DNA from: a virus
Direction: 5' to 3' (one strand)
Virus record (IMG/VR): IMGVR_UViG_3300023294_000085
Location: 1 to 26,084 of that record
DNA length: 26,084 bases
In this document: positions 8,307 through 15,031 of the stretch, piece by piece
Layout: every line of letters starts with the position of its first letter
How positions within the stretch are numbered: the first letter of the stretch is position 1
Notes under the pieces: model-generated
Told to the model about the DNA's origin: nothing
Seen by the model: the letters and a program-made list of their open reading frames with translations, nothing else
Databases searched by the model: none
Position numbers and translations under genes: made by a program

Positions 8307-8771
8307 TTATTCGCCTAATTTGTTAAGGCCGTGTATGATTGTGATGATATGGTCGTTACTTGCACCGTCATTTGCTGATGGTGGAGATCCAAATGTGATT
8401 GTGTTCCCGCCAACAGTGTAGTTGACTGTGGGGATTTGATATACACCACCAATGAACACTAATATATCAGTGGGATCTGTTACTGAAAAACTTAATTGTG
8501 CCGCAGTAGAATCGTCCATGTTACCTGAGCCATTTCCAAAAACTGTTGTGGTTCCGTCTCCTTGAAAATTATCAATAGTTATTGTGCCTGGTGCGGAATT
8601 GCCTGTGGATATGTTGGCCCATCCGTTGTCATAGGCTTGAAATGTACCAGTGGTTGCATTGTAAACAATATCACCGTCTGCTCCTGTTGGTCGTTGTGTC
8701 GTGGTTACTGTGGGGATTTTTACAGTTAAAGCACCTGGGTTTATTTTTGGATTTTTTACGAGTCTACCCAT
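8307..8771 (-). CDS. Small virion structural protein (154 aa) with shared C-terminal module
   Basis: The N-terminus MGRLVKNPKI resembles the MGRPVKK start of the protein at 10012. Residues ~20-55 carry the RPTGADGDIVYNATTGTFQAY fibre motif. The last ~85 residues (NFQGDGTTTVF, ILVFIGGVYQIP, NYTVGG, IITIIHGL) match, block by block, the C-terminal module of the 348-aa protein at 2672. It is the third gene of a tight operon: the 104-aa gene stops four bases upstream. A structural role is well supported by these modules; location in the particle is unknown. Confidence 0.7.
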   Translation of the reverse strand: MGRLVKNPKINPGALTVKIPTVTTTQRPTGADGDIVYNATTGTFQAYDNGWANISTGNSAPGTITIDNFQGDGTTTVFGNGSGNMDDSTAAQLSFSVTDPTDILVFIGGVYQIPTVNYTVGGNTITFGSPPSANDGASNDHIITIIHGLNKLGE

Positions 8772-8775
8772 TGGA

Positions 8776-9090
8776 TTATAATCCTATGGTTGATATGGTT
8801 GCGTTGAATTGTGCTGATGAGTCTGGAGCCGCAATGTAAATCTTATCACCAGTTTCGAGAATTAATTTTTCTGAATGAATCACGTAAGTGTCTTGGGCTG
8901 GTACTAAAAGAGTGTTGTAGACTTTGAAATTTTCGTTTACAGTACTGCCCGACGGAACCACATATACGTCCACGTTTCCGTCTGATGATGATTTGTTTGT
9001 GATGTACATAGCTGTGATAGCAGTGGATGCTGACGCTGTGAATGCCGCTGATCCCGTGCCTGTTCCAACTTGAAAATTTGTAATTGCCAT
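8776..9090 (-). CDS. Small virion structural protein (104 aa)
   Basis: A compact beta-rich protein (MAITNFQVGTGTGSAAFTAS... MYITNKSSSDGNVDVYVVPSG... ILETGDKIYIAAPDSS). Its layout matches small structural proteins common in marine myoviruses, in which a tip or decoration beta sandwich ends with an LE.GDKI motif. It sits three bases after the 279-aa gene and four bases before the 154-aa gene. No enzymatic residues are apparent. Confidence 0.65.
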   Translation of the reverse strand: MAITNFQVGTGTGSAAFTASASTAITAMYITNKSSSDGNVDVYVVPSGSTVNENFKVYNTLLVPAQDTYVIHSEKLILETGDKIYIAAPDSSAQFNATISTIGL

Positions 9091-9093
9091 ATA

Positions 9094-9933
9094 TTATCCT
9101 AGTGCAATAGCTAGTGCTGTTGCTTTCTTTTTACTTATCAATTCTCCTTCAGCACCAGAATCAATGTTTGAGTTTTTAAAGTATAGGCCTGTTCCGCCGC
9201 CTGCCGCTGTTTTGTTATACATTTTAGTAGATGTAGTAGCAGTTGGGTTTGCAGTGCCCACTGTGAATGTTAGTATGTCATTCAGCACTATTTCACCTGT
9301 GCCGTTTGCTGTCAGTGTTAAATCACCGTTGGATGCATCTGATGTTATGGATGTAATACCTGTCAAATCGTTGTCTAGTGATATTGTTATTGTGTCTGTG
9401 GCATTATTGCCAACAGTGTTAATGTTGGATCCACCTTTAAGATATAGAGTGTTGCCTGACGCGGCTGTTACAGTTGAAGAATCGTCAACGGCAAATGTTG
9501 CACCCGTTATTGATCCTATCTCAACATCAACATAGTTTTTTGTGGCGACATCTGAGGTTGCAGAAGGTTCTGCTACTTGTAATTTTGCCAGTGTTAGATT
9601 GGTCAGTGGAGATGTGGAAGCATTGTTTGTGGTTGTTCCCATCTTGAATACATCGTCACCTTCGTCCCAAAACATCACAGCATTGTTGCCGGTTCCGCCT
9701 CGATTCACATAGATACCACCATCCAGATCTGAGCCCGAGTTGTTTTTGATCACTTCAATGAAAGGATCATCCACTGTCAGTGTGGTTGAATTAATTACAG
9801 TCTGTGTGCCTTCAATCGTTAACTTTCCTGGAATTCTCACATTTGCCGCATCGAGTGTGATGGTGTTGACACCTAATACGCCCGTGCCTGCTGTAACTGA
9901 ATAATCACCTGAGTTTACAATACGTCTTGCCAT
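9094..9933 (-). CDS. Virion fibre-like structural protein (279 aa)
   Basis: Residues ~30-135 (KLTIEGTQTVINSTTLTVDDPFIEV, then VNRG, MFWDEGDDVFKMGTTT and TKNYVD) are the same module found in the fibre proteins at 1-1661 and 3718-7368. Here it lacks the DLAFET-type N-terminal cap. Residues ~165-240 form a beta stalk (LTGITSITSDASNGDLTLTANGTGEIVLND). It leads a three-gene operon behind an exact late promoter (9945-9952). It is probably a shorter fibre or an adaptor sharing a trimerisation module with the larger ones; that is inference. Confidence 0.7.
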   Translation of the reverse strand: MARRIVNSGDYSVTAGTGVLGVNTITLDAANVRIPGKLTIEGTQTVINSTTLTVDDPFIEVIKNNSGSDLDGGIYVNRGGTGNNAVMFWDEGDDVFKMGTTTNNASTSPLTNLTLAKLQVAEPSATSDVATKNYVDVEIGSITGATFAVDDSSTVTAASGNTLYLKGGSNINTVGNNATDTITISLDNDLTGITSITSDASNGDLTLTANGTGEIVLNDILTFTVGTANPTATTSTKMYNKTAAGGGTGLYFKNSNIDSGAEGELISKKKATALAIALG

Positions 9934-9944
9934 AATATTACTGT

Positions 9945-9952
9945 TATTTATA
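9945..9952 (-). promoter_or_regulatory. Late promoter (exact TATAAATA)
   Basis: A perfect T4-type late element on the minus strand, 11 bases ahead of the ATG at 9933. It directly abuts the U-rich tail of the terminator for the upstream gene (9959-9983), making a compact terminator-promoter junction. Confidence 0.75.
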
Positions 9953-9958
9953 AAAGAA

Positions 9959-9983
9959 ATGGGGGAGCATACAACTCCCCCAT
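9959..9983 (-). terminator. Rho-independent terminator after the 144-aa gene
   Basis: A perfect nine-base stem (ATGGGGGAG / CTCCCCCAT) with a seven-base loop. In minus-strand orientation it is followed by TTTCTTTT. It lies 29 bases past the stop of the gene at 10012. Confidence 0.8.
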
Positions 9984-10011
9984 GGTCTTATAAGCACGTG
10001 TGCTACTATGA

Positions 10012-10446
10012 TTATAGTACGTCGATAGTACCTTTGCCTGCTGTGTTGCCTTCGTCTGTTGCTTCAGTTAGCATTGCGTAAGCTATTGCTCCTGTTGCGC
10101 CAGCCGCTGTTACATAGTGTACAGTTCTGTTGAAGAACTTAGCCACATATGCCACAGTAGAGTCATCAAGTATAAGTTGAACACAAAACTGTCCAGCTGT
10201 CAATGAAGCCGGAGCTACTGCTGTAAGTGCAAGTGTTTGTGCTAATCTAGTCGATCCATCTGCAGATGTAAAATTAATAATAAATCTTTTGCTGGATCTT
10301 TGTTTAACGATATAGTTGCCGGATGCTGTAGATACTGCTTCTGCACCTGTACCGTCTGGCTGTGTTGCTGTTGTTGCAAATGCACCAGTGACTTCAAAGT
10401 CGCCTGCTGTGTTTCCAAAACGTGATTTTTTTACGGGTCTTCCCAT
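10012..10446 (-). CDS. Virion structural protein (144 aa)
   Basis: Starts MGRPVKKSRFG behind a clear AGGAGA ribosome site. Residues ~45-62 (NYIVKQRSSKRFIINFTS) and the hydrophobic beta-rich remainder resemble a small structural protein found near the capsid genes of marine T4-like phages. The MGR.VK start is shared with the 154-aa protein at 8307. It has its own late promoter (10552-10559) and a strong terminator, so it is expressed as a single gene, which suggests high demand, as for a decoration or neck protein. The function is inferred from context only. Confidence 0.65.
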   Translation of the reverse strand: MGRPVKKSRFGNTAGDFEVTGAFATTATQPDGTGAEAVSTASGNYIVKQRSSKRFIINFTSADGSTRLAQTLALTAVAPASLTAGQFCVQLILDDSTVAYVAKFFNRTVHYVTAAGATGAIAYAMLTEATDEGNTAGKGTIDVL

Positions 10447-10517
10447 TTGTTTTCTCCTTTAGTTAGGAGTCCAATCCAAGTTCTACTCGGTACGCGGTGG
10501 TTTATTTCCGCATAAGT

Positions 10518-10535
10518 CTTTACACCATTGTAAAG
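10518..10535 (-). other. Hairpin in 5' untranslated region
   Basis: CTTTACA / TGTAAAG, a perfect seven-base stem with a four-base loop. It lies between the late promoter at 10552-10559 and the ATG at 10446. It may protect the transcript or affect translation. Confidence 0.55.
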
Positions 10536-10551
10536 CACAATTAAACTGATG

Positions 10552-10559
10552 TATTTATA
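10552..10559 (-). promoter_or_regulatory. Late promoter (exact TATAAATA)
   Basis: A perfect T4-type late element on the minus strand, about 105 bases ahead of the gene starting at 10446, giving an unusually long leader that contains the hairpin at 10518-10535. Confidence 0.7.
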
Positions 10560-10592
10560 CAGTGCTAATAAAAATTAAATGTAGAGTTAAAT

Positions 10593-10616
10593 GGGCGATG
10601 CACGTCTGCACCGCCC
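10593..10616 (-). terminator. Probable terminator after the 77-aa membrane protein gene
   Basis: A GGGCG/CGCCC stem continues, after one mismatch, into TGCA/TGCA around a four-base loop. It lies 16 bases past the stop at 10632. The tail that follows is only moderately T-rich, so termination efficiency is uncertain. Confidence 0.5.
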
Positions 10617-10631
10617 CAGGTGTTTGATTGT

Positions 10632-10865
10632 TTATTTTTCTTTGTAGATAGCGTATAGAACGTATATTGCTACAAGTCCTACCAATCCATCAGCTGAGAA
10701 AGATTTTACAATCGCCGACACATTTCCGATTACATTTATTGTTCCCAAGAACGGTATTGGTTGTCCCTTGAACAATATTTCGAAAACCATCGCCAGGGCG
10801 ATCAAGCCCACGCCAGTTTCTGTGATAGTCTTTGCGCCTGCTTTGATTTTAGTTAGAATTTCCAT
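10632..10865 (-). CDS. Small two-helix membrane protein, function unknown
   Basis: A 77-aa protein with two hydrophobic segments, at residues ~17-33 (TGVGLIALAMVFEILF) and ~57-73 (ADGLVGLVAIYVLYAIY). A short N-terminus (MEILTKIKAGAKTI) and a charged C-terminal YKEK flank them. The linker of about 23 residues (FKGQPIPFLGTINVIGN) is Pro/Gly rich. It has a good AAGGAAA ribosome site. Size and topology would suit a holin-like protein, but there is no lysin next to it, and its place between the major capsid gene and structural genes also allows a virion-associated role. I do not recognise a specific family. Confidence 0.65.
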   Translation of the reverse strand: MEILTKIKAGAKTITETGVGLIALAMVFEILFKGQPIPFLGTINVIGNVSAIVKSFSADGLVGLVAIYVLYAIYKEK

Positions 10866-10887
10866 ATTTGGATTTCCTTTCGTTTAA

Positions 10888-10905
10888 GAAGATATTTGTA
10901 TCTTC
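10888..10905 (-). other. Hairpin at predicted 5' end of the membrane-protein mRNA
   Basis: GAAGATA / TATCTTC, a perfect seven-base stem with a four-base loop. It begins right where a transcript from the CCTAAATA element at 10913-10920 would start, just upstream of the ribosome site. Confidence 0.5.
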
Positions 10906-10912
10906 GTAGAAA

Positions 10913-10920
10913 TATTTAGG
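10913..10920 (-). promoter_or_regulatory. Possible late promoter variant (CCTAAATA)
   Basis: Two mismatches from TATAAATA. It lies beyond the major capsid terminator and is the only candidate upstream of the 77-aa gene. Confidence 0.4.
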
Positions 10921-11016
10921 TGTTAGTTGCAACTATTAAAATGTCATATTTGGAATGCAATTCGTACGACAAAGAAAAAAATGCCGTTAAACGAGTGTAT
11001 TTGATTTTTTAGTCAA

Positions 11017-11046
11017 AAAAAAGGCGCCATTTCTGACGCCTTTTTA
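11017..11046 (-). terminator. Rho-independent terminator after the major capsid gene
   Basis: A stem of AAAAAGGCG / CGCCTTTTT, extendable by two more pairs around a six-base loop, with a T-run on either side. It starts 20 bases past the gp23 stop and closes the head operon. Because it is symmetrical it could also work on the other strand. Confidence 0.85.
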
Positions 11047-11065
11047 ATCTCAAATAATCTAAAGA

Positions 11066-12238
11066 TTATTTAAATGATACGTTACTGATTCCTACTGTAC
11101 CTAAGTAGTCAGCCGCGTTACCAAGAGATGACGCAGTGTTGTTTAATTCAACATAGCCATATCTTGTTAAGAAGCCAACAACTGGTTCAAAAGTAGCTGG
11201 ATCAAGTACAACACCCGATGACATCAAAGGAATGTAAGGACAATAGAACGCCGGAGCGTCTGCTTCACTTGCACCTTTGTAACCAACAAGTACGTTAGAG
11301 TCGTCAGCCGCATAAGCGTTAACATATACTCTCATCGCCGCATTCAAAGTTCCAACAAACTTAGTGTTTGACGGTGCTTCGAAAGTTCCTTCAGTTGATC
11401 TTGCGAACGCTGAAGTTGTAGCAGATTGAAGAATAGTTAGAGCTTGTGGAGAAACTACAGCGTAGTTACCAGCGCCTCTTCTTGTTCTTTGTGCGATTAC
11501 GTTAGCAACTCGGTTGATCAAGATTGCAAGTGCCGCATGCTCATCGCCTACGAAAGTTGCAGTTCCAGATACACCAGATTGGTCATAAGTTTCATTGTTA
11601 CCATTAGATGTTGCTAATGATTGTAATGAACCGATAACTTCTTGGTCGATCTCAGCAGTAATCTCTTGAGCTAACGCCGCCATGATTTCCGCTTCAACAT
11701 CGATACCTTGTTGTGCTTGTGCGTCTTGAGCCGCTTCAAAAGTCCATCTTGCAGATAGTTTTCTTGATTTAGCTTCAACCGCTTGTTTTAAGATTTGGAT
11801 AGATAATCTTTTTCCAGCAGATCCTTCTAATGCCGCAGTAGCCGCCGCTTTAGTTGAACTGTTGTCTCCAGAGTATGCTTCCGCAATCTTGAATGGAGAT
11901 AGTGCTTCTTCACCAGCAGTTGTTGTCGTAGTTCCGCTAGAAGAATCAGCATATCTAATTCTTAGTGTGTGGATTTGTCCTACAGGACCAGTCATCGGCT
12001 GTACACCAACGATTTCGTTAGCAATAACAGTCGGCATAACCCGTCTAATTACTGGTAGGATAACCCTGTTTAACGTAGCAACGTTACCAGCAGATGTAGC
12101 ACCTGCAGTAGCAGACTCTGACAAATATCTCTTAGTGTTTTCTAAGATGATGTCCATAGTCTTTTTCTTGTTACCCGCTAAACCTTCAGTTAGAGCTGAT
12201 TTAGTTTCGCTCCATTTTGACTCAAATAATTCACTCAT
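11066..12238 (-). CDS. 23: Major capsid protein gp23 (T4-like)
   Basis: Forms the hexameric capsid lattice. From MSELFESKW it is 390 aa. An in-frame ATG three codons upstream (12247) lies only one base from the AAGGG ribosome site, so 12238 is preferred. Recognisable gp23 features include NRVILPVIRRVMPTVIANEIVGVQPMTGPVG near residues 55-85, YAVVSPQAL mid-protein, a YVNAYA strand, and the YCPYIPLM...GFLTRYGY C-terminal core. LSE at residues 39-41 followed by Ser fits the (L/I)xE cut site of the gp21-type protease, which predicts removal of a 41-residue propeptide. It is preceded by the scaffold and protease genes in canonical T4 order and followed by a strong terminator. Confidence 0.95.
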   Translation of the reverse strand: MSELFESKWSETKSALTEGLAGNKKKTMDIILENTKRYLSESATAGATSAGNVATLNRVILPVIRRVMPTVIANEIVGVQPMTGPVGQIHTLRIRYADSSSGTTTTTAGEEALSPFKIAEAYSGDNSSTKAAATAALEGSAGKRLSIQILKQAVEAKSRKLSARWTFEAAQDAQAQQGIDVEAEIMAALAQEITAEIDQEVIGSLQSLATSNGNNETYDQSGVSGTATFVGDEHAALAILINRVANVIAQRTRRGAGNYAVVSPQALTILQSATTSAFARSTEGTFEAPSNTKFVGTLNAAMRVYVNAYAADDSNVLVGYKGASEADAPAFYCPYIPLMSSGVVLDPATFEPVVGFLTRYGYVELNNTASSLGNAADYLGTVGISNVSFK

Positions 12239-12263
12239 TTGTTTCATTCCCTTAGTTTAGTTG

Positions 12264-13352
12264 TTAGTTTTGAGCAACGCCCGCTAATACACGGATATTG
12301 CTTAGTTCAGCATCGTCTCGTTCTGATCGAGGAGCACCTGCTTTGTCGCCAGAAGCTTCAGAAATAAATTTCTTGGCTCTTGCTACAGGAGCATCTTCCA
12401 TCACTGCTTGAAGATACTTGTCATACGCAGATTTTAATTTGCCAGTTTCTGTTGATTCCAGTAACTGATTCATAACATCTGCTTTTTCTTTGCTCAAAGG
12501 TTTGAGCAACTCTGCCATCGTTTCTTTGCGTTCCATCAAATCCTTGATCTGAGCAATTTCTTGCTCTTTGGATTCAATCACCACTCTGTTCTCTTCGATG
12601 GATTTCTCAGCGCCTTGCAGTTTCAAAGTAGCTTCATCAACAACCTTCATAAGTTTTGATGATTCAGACTTCTCATTTAAGTAAGAAGCTTGATACTCTG
12701 AAGCAAACGCTTCGAAAATTTGTTTACCAAAAGAAACTTCTCTAGCTGACGTGATGTCTTCTTTCAATTGAGCAATTTCTTGAGTCAATTTTTTAGAGAC
12801 AGCCGATTCAACAACCTGAGCTGATTTCTTAATGAAAGATTCTTTCAATTTTTTCAATTGAACTTTTGCTTCTTTCACTAATTTTACTTTGGTTTCGATT
12901 ACAGATTTCTTGTCTTCTGCGAATTCTTTGATTTCTTTAGCAAGTGCGTTTACAACGAACTCCTCTAATTTTCCAAAGTTTTCAGACACAGATTTTCTGT
13001 CGTCGTGTAGTTCTTTAACTTCATTAGTAAGTTTGCTTAATACAAACTCTTCTAATTTTGCAGAATGCGTTCCTACAGATTCTTTGTAAGAAGTTTTTTC
13101 TACAGCCAGTGCTTTTCTGTCTTCGACAAATTTGCTGATTTCTTCAGACAACTTATCAGTCATCATCTTGTCAATAGCCTCGACCATGTTACCTTTGTCG
13201 TGCTCGTATCTTTTAGCAAATTCTTCACGAAGTTCAGCCGCTACTGTTTCTCTGTTTTCTTTAACTTGTGAATCCCACGCTTCAGAGATAGATTTTTGAG
13301 TTTCTTCTCCGATCACGCCTGACTCAACTAGTTTTGATATTGCGTCGAACAT
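12264..13352 (-). CDS. 22: Prohead core scaffolding protein gp22
   Basis: A 362-aa, highly charged, almost entirely helical coiled-coil protein with repeated E.FV...L..E.KE...D(R/K)KS units at about residues 55-155 (each pairs FVLSKL/FVNALA-like segments with a DDRKSV/EDKKSV turn). It directly follows gp21 and precedes gp23, as in T4. Scaffold proteins of this type form the prohead core and are degraded by gp21. The internal ~35-residue repeats are also visible in the DNA. It has no promoter of its own in the two-base gap to gp21. Confidence 0.9.
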   Translation of the reverse strand: MFDAISKLVESGVIGEETQKSISEAWDSQVKENRETVAAELREEFAKRYEHDKGNMVEAIDKMMTDKLSEEISKFVEDRKALAVEKTSYKESVGTHSAKLEEFVLSKLTNEVKELHDDRKSVSENFGKLEEFVVNALAKEIKEFAEDKKSVIETKVKLVKEAKVQLKKLKESFIKKSAQVVESAVSKKLTQEIAQLKEDITSAREVSFGKQIFEAFASEYQASYLNEKSESSKLMKVVDEATLKLQGAEKSIEENRVVIESKEQEIAQIKDLMERKETMAELLKPLSKEKADVMNQLLESTETGKLKSAYDKYLQAVMEDAPVARAKKFISEASGDKAGAPRSERDDAELSNIRVLAGVAQN

Positions 13353-13353
13353 G

Positions 13354-13986
13354 TTATTTTAGTCCTTTGATTATGTTGGTTAGTGCCTCAGTGAGGGCTT
13401 TTTGTGCTTTTTTGTCATTTCTAACTTCAGCCGCCGCACCCATTGCTTTATGTCCGCCTTTTGTGTTTAAAAGATGTTCATATATTGCAGTTGGGTAAGC
13501 ACCAGGTGCCGAAGGTTGAGCCACTATATCCACTGTGATGATTTCAAAGTCTGAAACTTCGCCGTTGCCGTATTCAGAAATGTTTCCACTTCCTCGTGAG
13601 CTAACGCCTAATTTCACACCCGATTCCAACATAGTTGAAACAAGTTGACCCATGGGGGTTGGCAAAATCTTCATTTTGCCGTATCCATTTGGACCGTCCA
13701 TCCACATATCAGTAATCATGTGTGAAACTCTGTCCAAATTAATTTTTAAATCGTCTGGATGATCTACTTCTCCTAGTACAGAATAACCTGACGTGATCTG
13801 ATCATTAAGTGTTTTAGTTGCTTTCGCAATTTCCGAAACCGGATACACTCTTTGATTGGCATTCTTAATGCCTCCTTGAATACAGATACCTTTCATGTAA
13901 AGATCTTTTCCATCTTTACCTTCATGTAAAACCTGCACTCGTGCTTGATCAAACGTTAGTTGTTCTCGTAGGTACAATGATGACAT
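13354..13986 (-). CDS. 21: Prohead core serine protease gp21
   Basis: A 210-aa maturation protease of the herpes-assemblin-like phage family (U9/S80 type). His76 lies in GEVDHP and Ser129/130 in LGVSSRGSG, the two signature motifs of the catalytic site. The downstream F.I.TVDIVAQPSAPGA segment is also conserved in T4 gp21. It has a strong AAGGAGAG ribosome site. It cleaves the core and capsid proteins during head maturation; the LSE site in the neighbouring gp23 is a plausible substrate. The length is close to that of T4 gp21 (212 aa). Confidence 0.95.
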   Translation of the reverse strand: MSSLYLREQLTFDQARVQVLHEGKDGKDLYMKGICIQGGIKNANQRVYPVSEIAKATKTLNDQITSGYSVLGEVDHPDDLKINLDRVSHMITDMWMDGPNGYGKMKILPTPMGQLVSTMLESGVKLGVSSRGSGNISEYGNGEVSDFEIITVDIVAQPSAPGAYPTAIYEHLLNTKGGHKAMGAAAEVRNDKKAQKALTEALTNIIKGLK

Positions 13987-14014
13987 CCGACTCTCTCCTT
14001 AAAATTCCAATTAC

Positions 14015-14914
14015 TTACGCAACTGGAGATTTTTTGTTATCAGCTTTGTCAGCAGTTTCAGTTTTTGGTGCCGGTTTTAATGACACTTTTTCTTTACCGC
14101 CTGTGTTTGCTACATCACCGATGATTTTAGCTGGAGTTGCAACTGTTCCGCCTTTTTCGTCAGCTGAACCTTGAGCAATGTTTTTAGCATCTGCTTTTGC
14201 TACTTTTCCACCTTTATCACTTGTTGGAGATTTTTTGTTAGCAGTTCCGTCAGCAGTTTCAGCAGACTTAGGAATTTTGTATTCTTTTACAGTTTCCTTA
14301 GCTTCGAAAGGCATTTGAGCTTCTACTGGTGCTAAAGCCGCTTCTTCTGCTTCTTCTTCACCTGGTATCATTTCTTCTTCACCTTTATCACCTGACATCA
14401 TTTTTTCAAATTCTGCTTTTAGTTCGTCTAAAGCATCTTCTAAATCAACAACTCTGTCTTCTACATCGCCTTCTTCGTCACCAGCAACTTCTTCTTCGCC
14501 GGCATCGGCAACATCAGCTTCGCCTTCTTCTTCAGCAGATATGTCTTTGATCAATTCATCAGTTGCATCTCCACCTACTTCTTCGATAGACTCTTCTTCA
14601 ACAGTTTCGTCTTTAGCTTCATCTGCAAGTTCAACTTGTTCACCCACAGTTTCGTCTTCTTTAGCTTCTTTCTTATGATCTTTGTCTTTCATAATAGTAC
14701 CGTCAGGCATTTTGTGAGAACCTGCTGGTACAACTTTGCTTACTTCTTCTTCTTTTGTTTCTTCAACAGTTTCGTCTTTTGACTCTTCTGTTTCTGCTAA
14801 TCCTTCGTAGATGTCTCTTGACTTCTCTACTACGATCTCGTGGAATAAAGATTCCGCTTTGTCGTTTTCTTCATTGATTAACAATTCTAATAATTGTTCA
14901 AATTTGTTTGACAT
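14015..14914 (-). CDS. Acidic prohead core protein (gp67/gp68 position)
   Basis: A 299-aa protein. Residues 1-40 (MSNKFEQLLELLINEENDKAESLFHEIVVEKSRDIYEGL) form a helical domain of the kind found at the start of T4-like prohead core proteins. Residues ~40-200 are extremely Glu/Asp rich (EEVAGDEEGDVEDRV), and the C-terminal ~90 residues are Lys/Ala/Thr/Gly rich with two near-repeats around KKSPTSDKGGK and DKADNKKSPVA. T4 has small acidic core proteins between gp20 and gp21; this one is much longer. It has an AGGAGC ribosome site and a promoter-like element at 14963-14970. The role in the prohead core is inferred from position and composition. Confidence 0.7.
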   Translation of the reverse strand: MSNKFEQLLELLINEENDKAESLFHEIVVEKSRDIYEGLAETEESKDETVEETKEEEVSKVVPAGSHKMPDGTIMKDKDHKKEAKEDETVGEQVELADEAKDETVEEESIEEVGGDATDELIKDISAEEEGEADVADAGEEEVAGDEEGDVEDRVVDLEDALDELKAEFEKMMSGDKGEEEMIPGEEEAEEAALAPVEAQMPFEAKETVKEYKIPKSAETADGTANKKSPTSDKGGKVAKADAKNIAQGSADEKGGTVATPAKIIGDVANTGGKEKVSLKPAPKTETADKADNKKSPVA

Positions 14915-14962
14915 GTTGCACGTGCTCCTTGTGTATGCGTTAAGATTACTTATAAGTGTAGG

Positions 14963-14970
14963 TATTTACT
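14963..14970 (-). promoter_or_regulatory. Possible late promoter variant (AGTAAATA) with adjacent palindrome
   Basis: Reads AGTAAATACC on the minus strand, sharing TAAATACC with the element at 1714-1721. The palindrome ACTTATAAGT (14957-14948) lies at the predicted transcript start. About 45 bases upstream of the acidic core gene. Confidence 0.45.
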
Positions 14971-15006
14971 ATATAGGCGGCGAAACAGGTGCCAAAAGCG
15001 GCTAAA

Positions 15007-15025
15007 ACTGTCTTTATATGACAGT
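15007..15025 (-). terminator. Weak terminator after the MptE-like gene
   Basis: An ACTGTC / GACAGT six-base stem with a seven-base loop, followed in minus orientation by TTTT. It lies seven bases past the stop of the gene at 15032. Marginal strength. Confidence 0.4.
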
Positions 15026-15031
15026 ATTACG

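Noticed and set aside
1-9933. Diversity-generating retroelement acting on the fibre genes
   Set aside because: No reverse transcriptase gene and no template/variable repeat pair with adenine-biased differences was seen; the one near-identical repeat (71 bp) differs by a single base and lies within one gene.
10632-10865. Firm holin assignment
   Set aside because: Two hydrophobic helices alone are not enough, there is no neighbouring endolysin, and the location among structural genes allows other roles.
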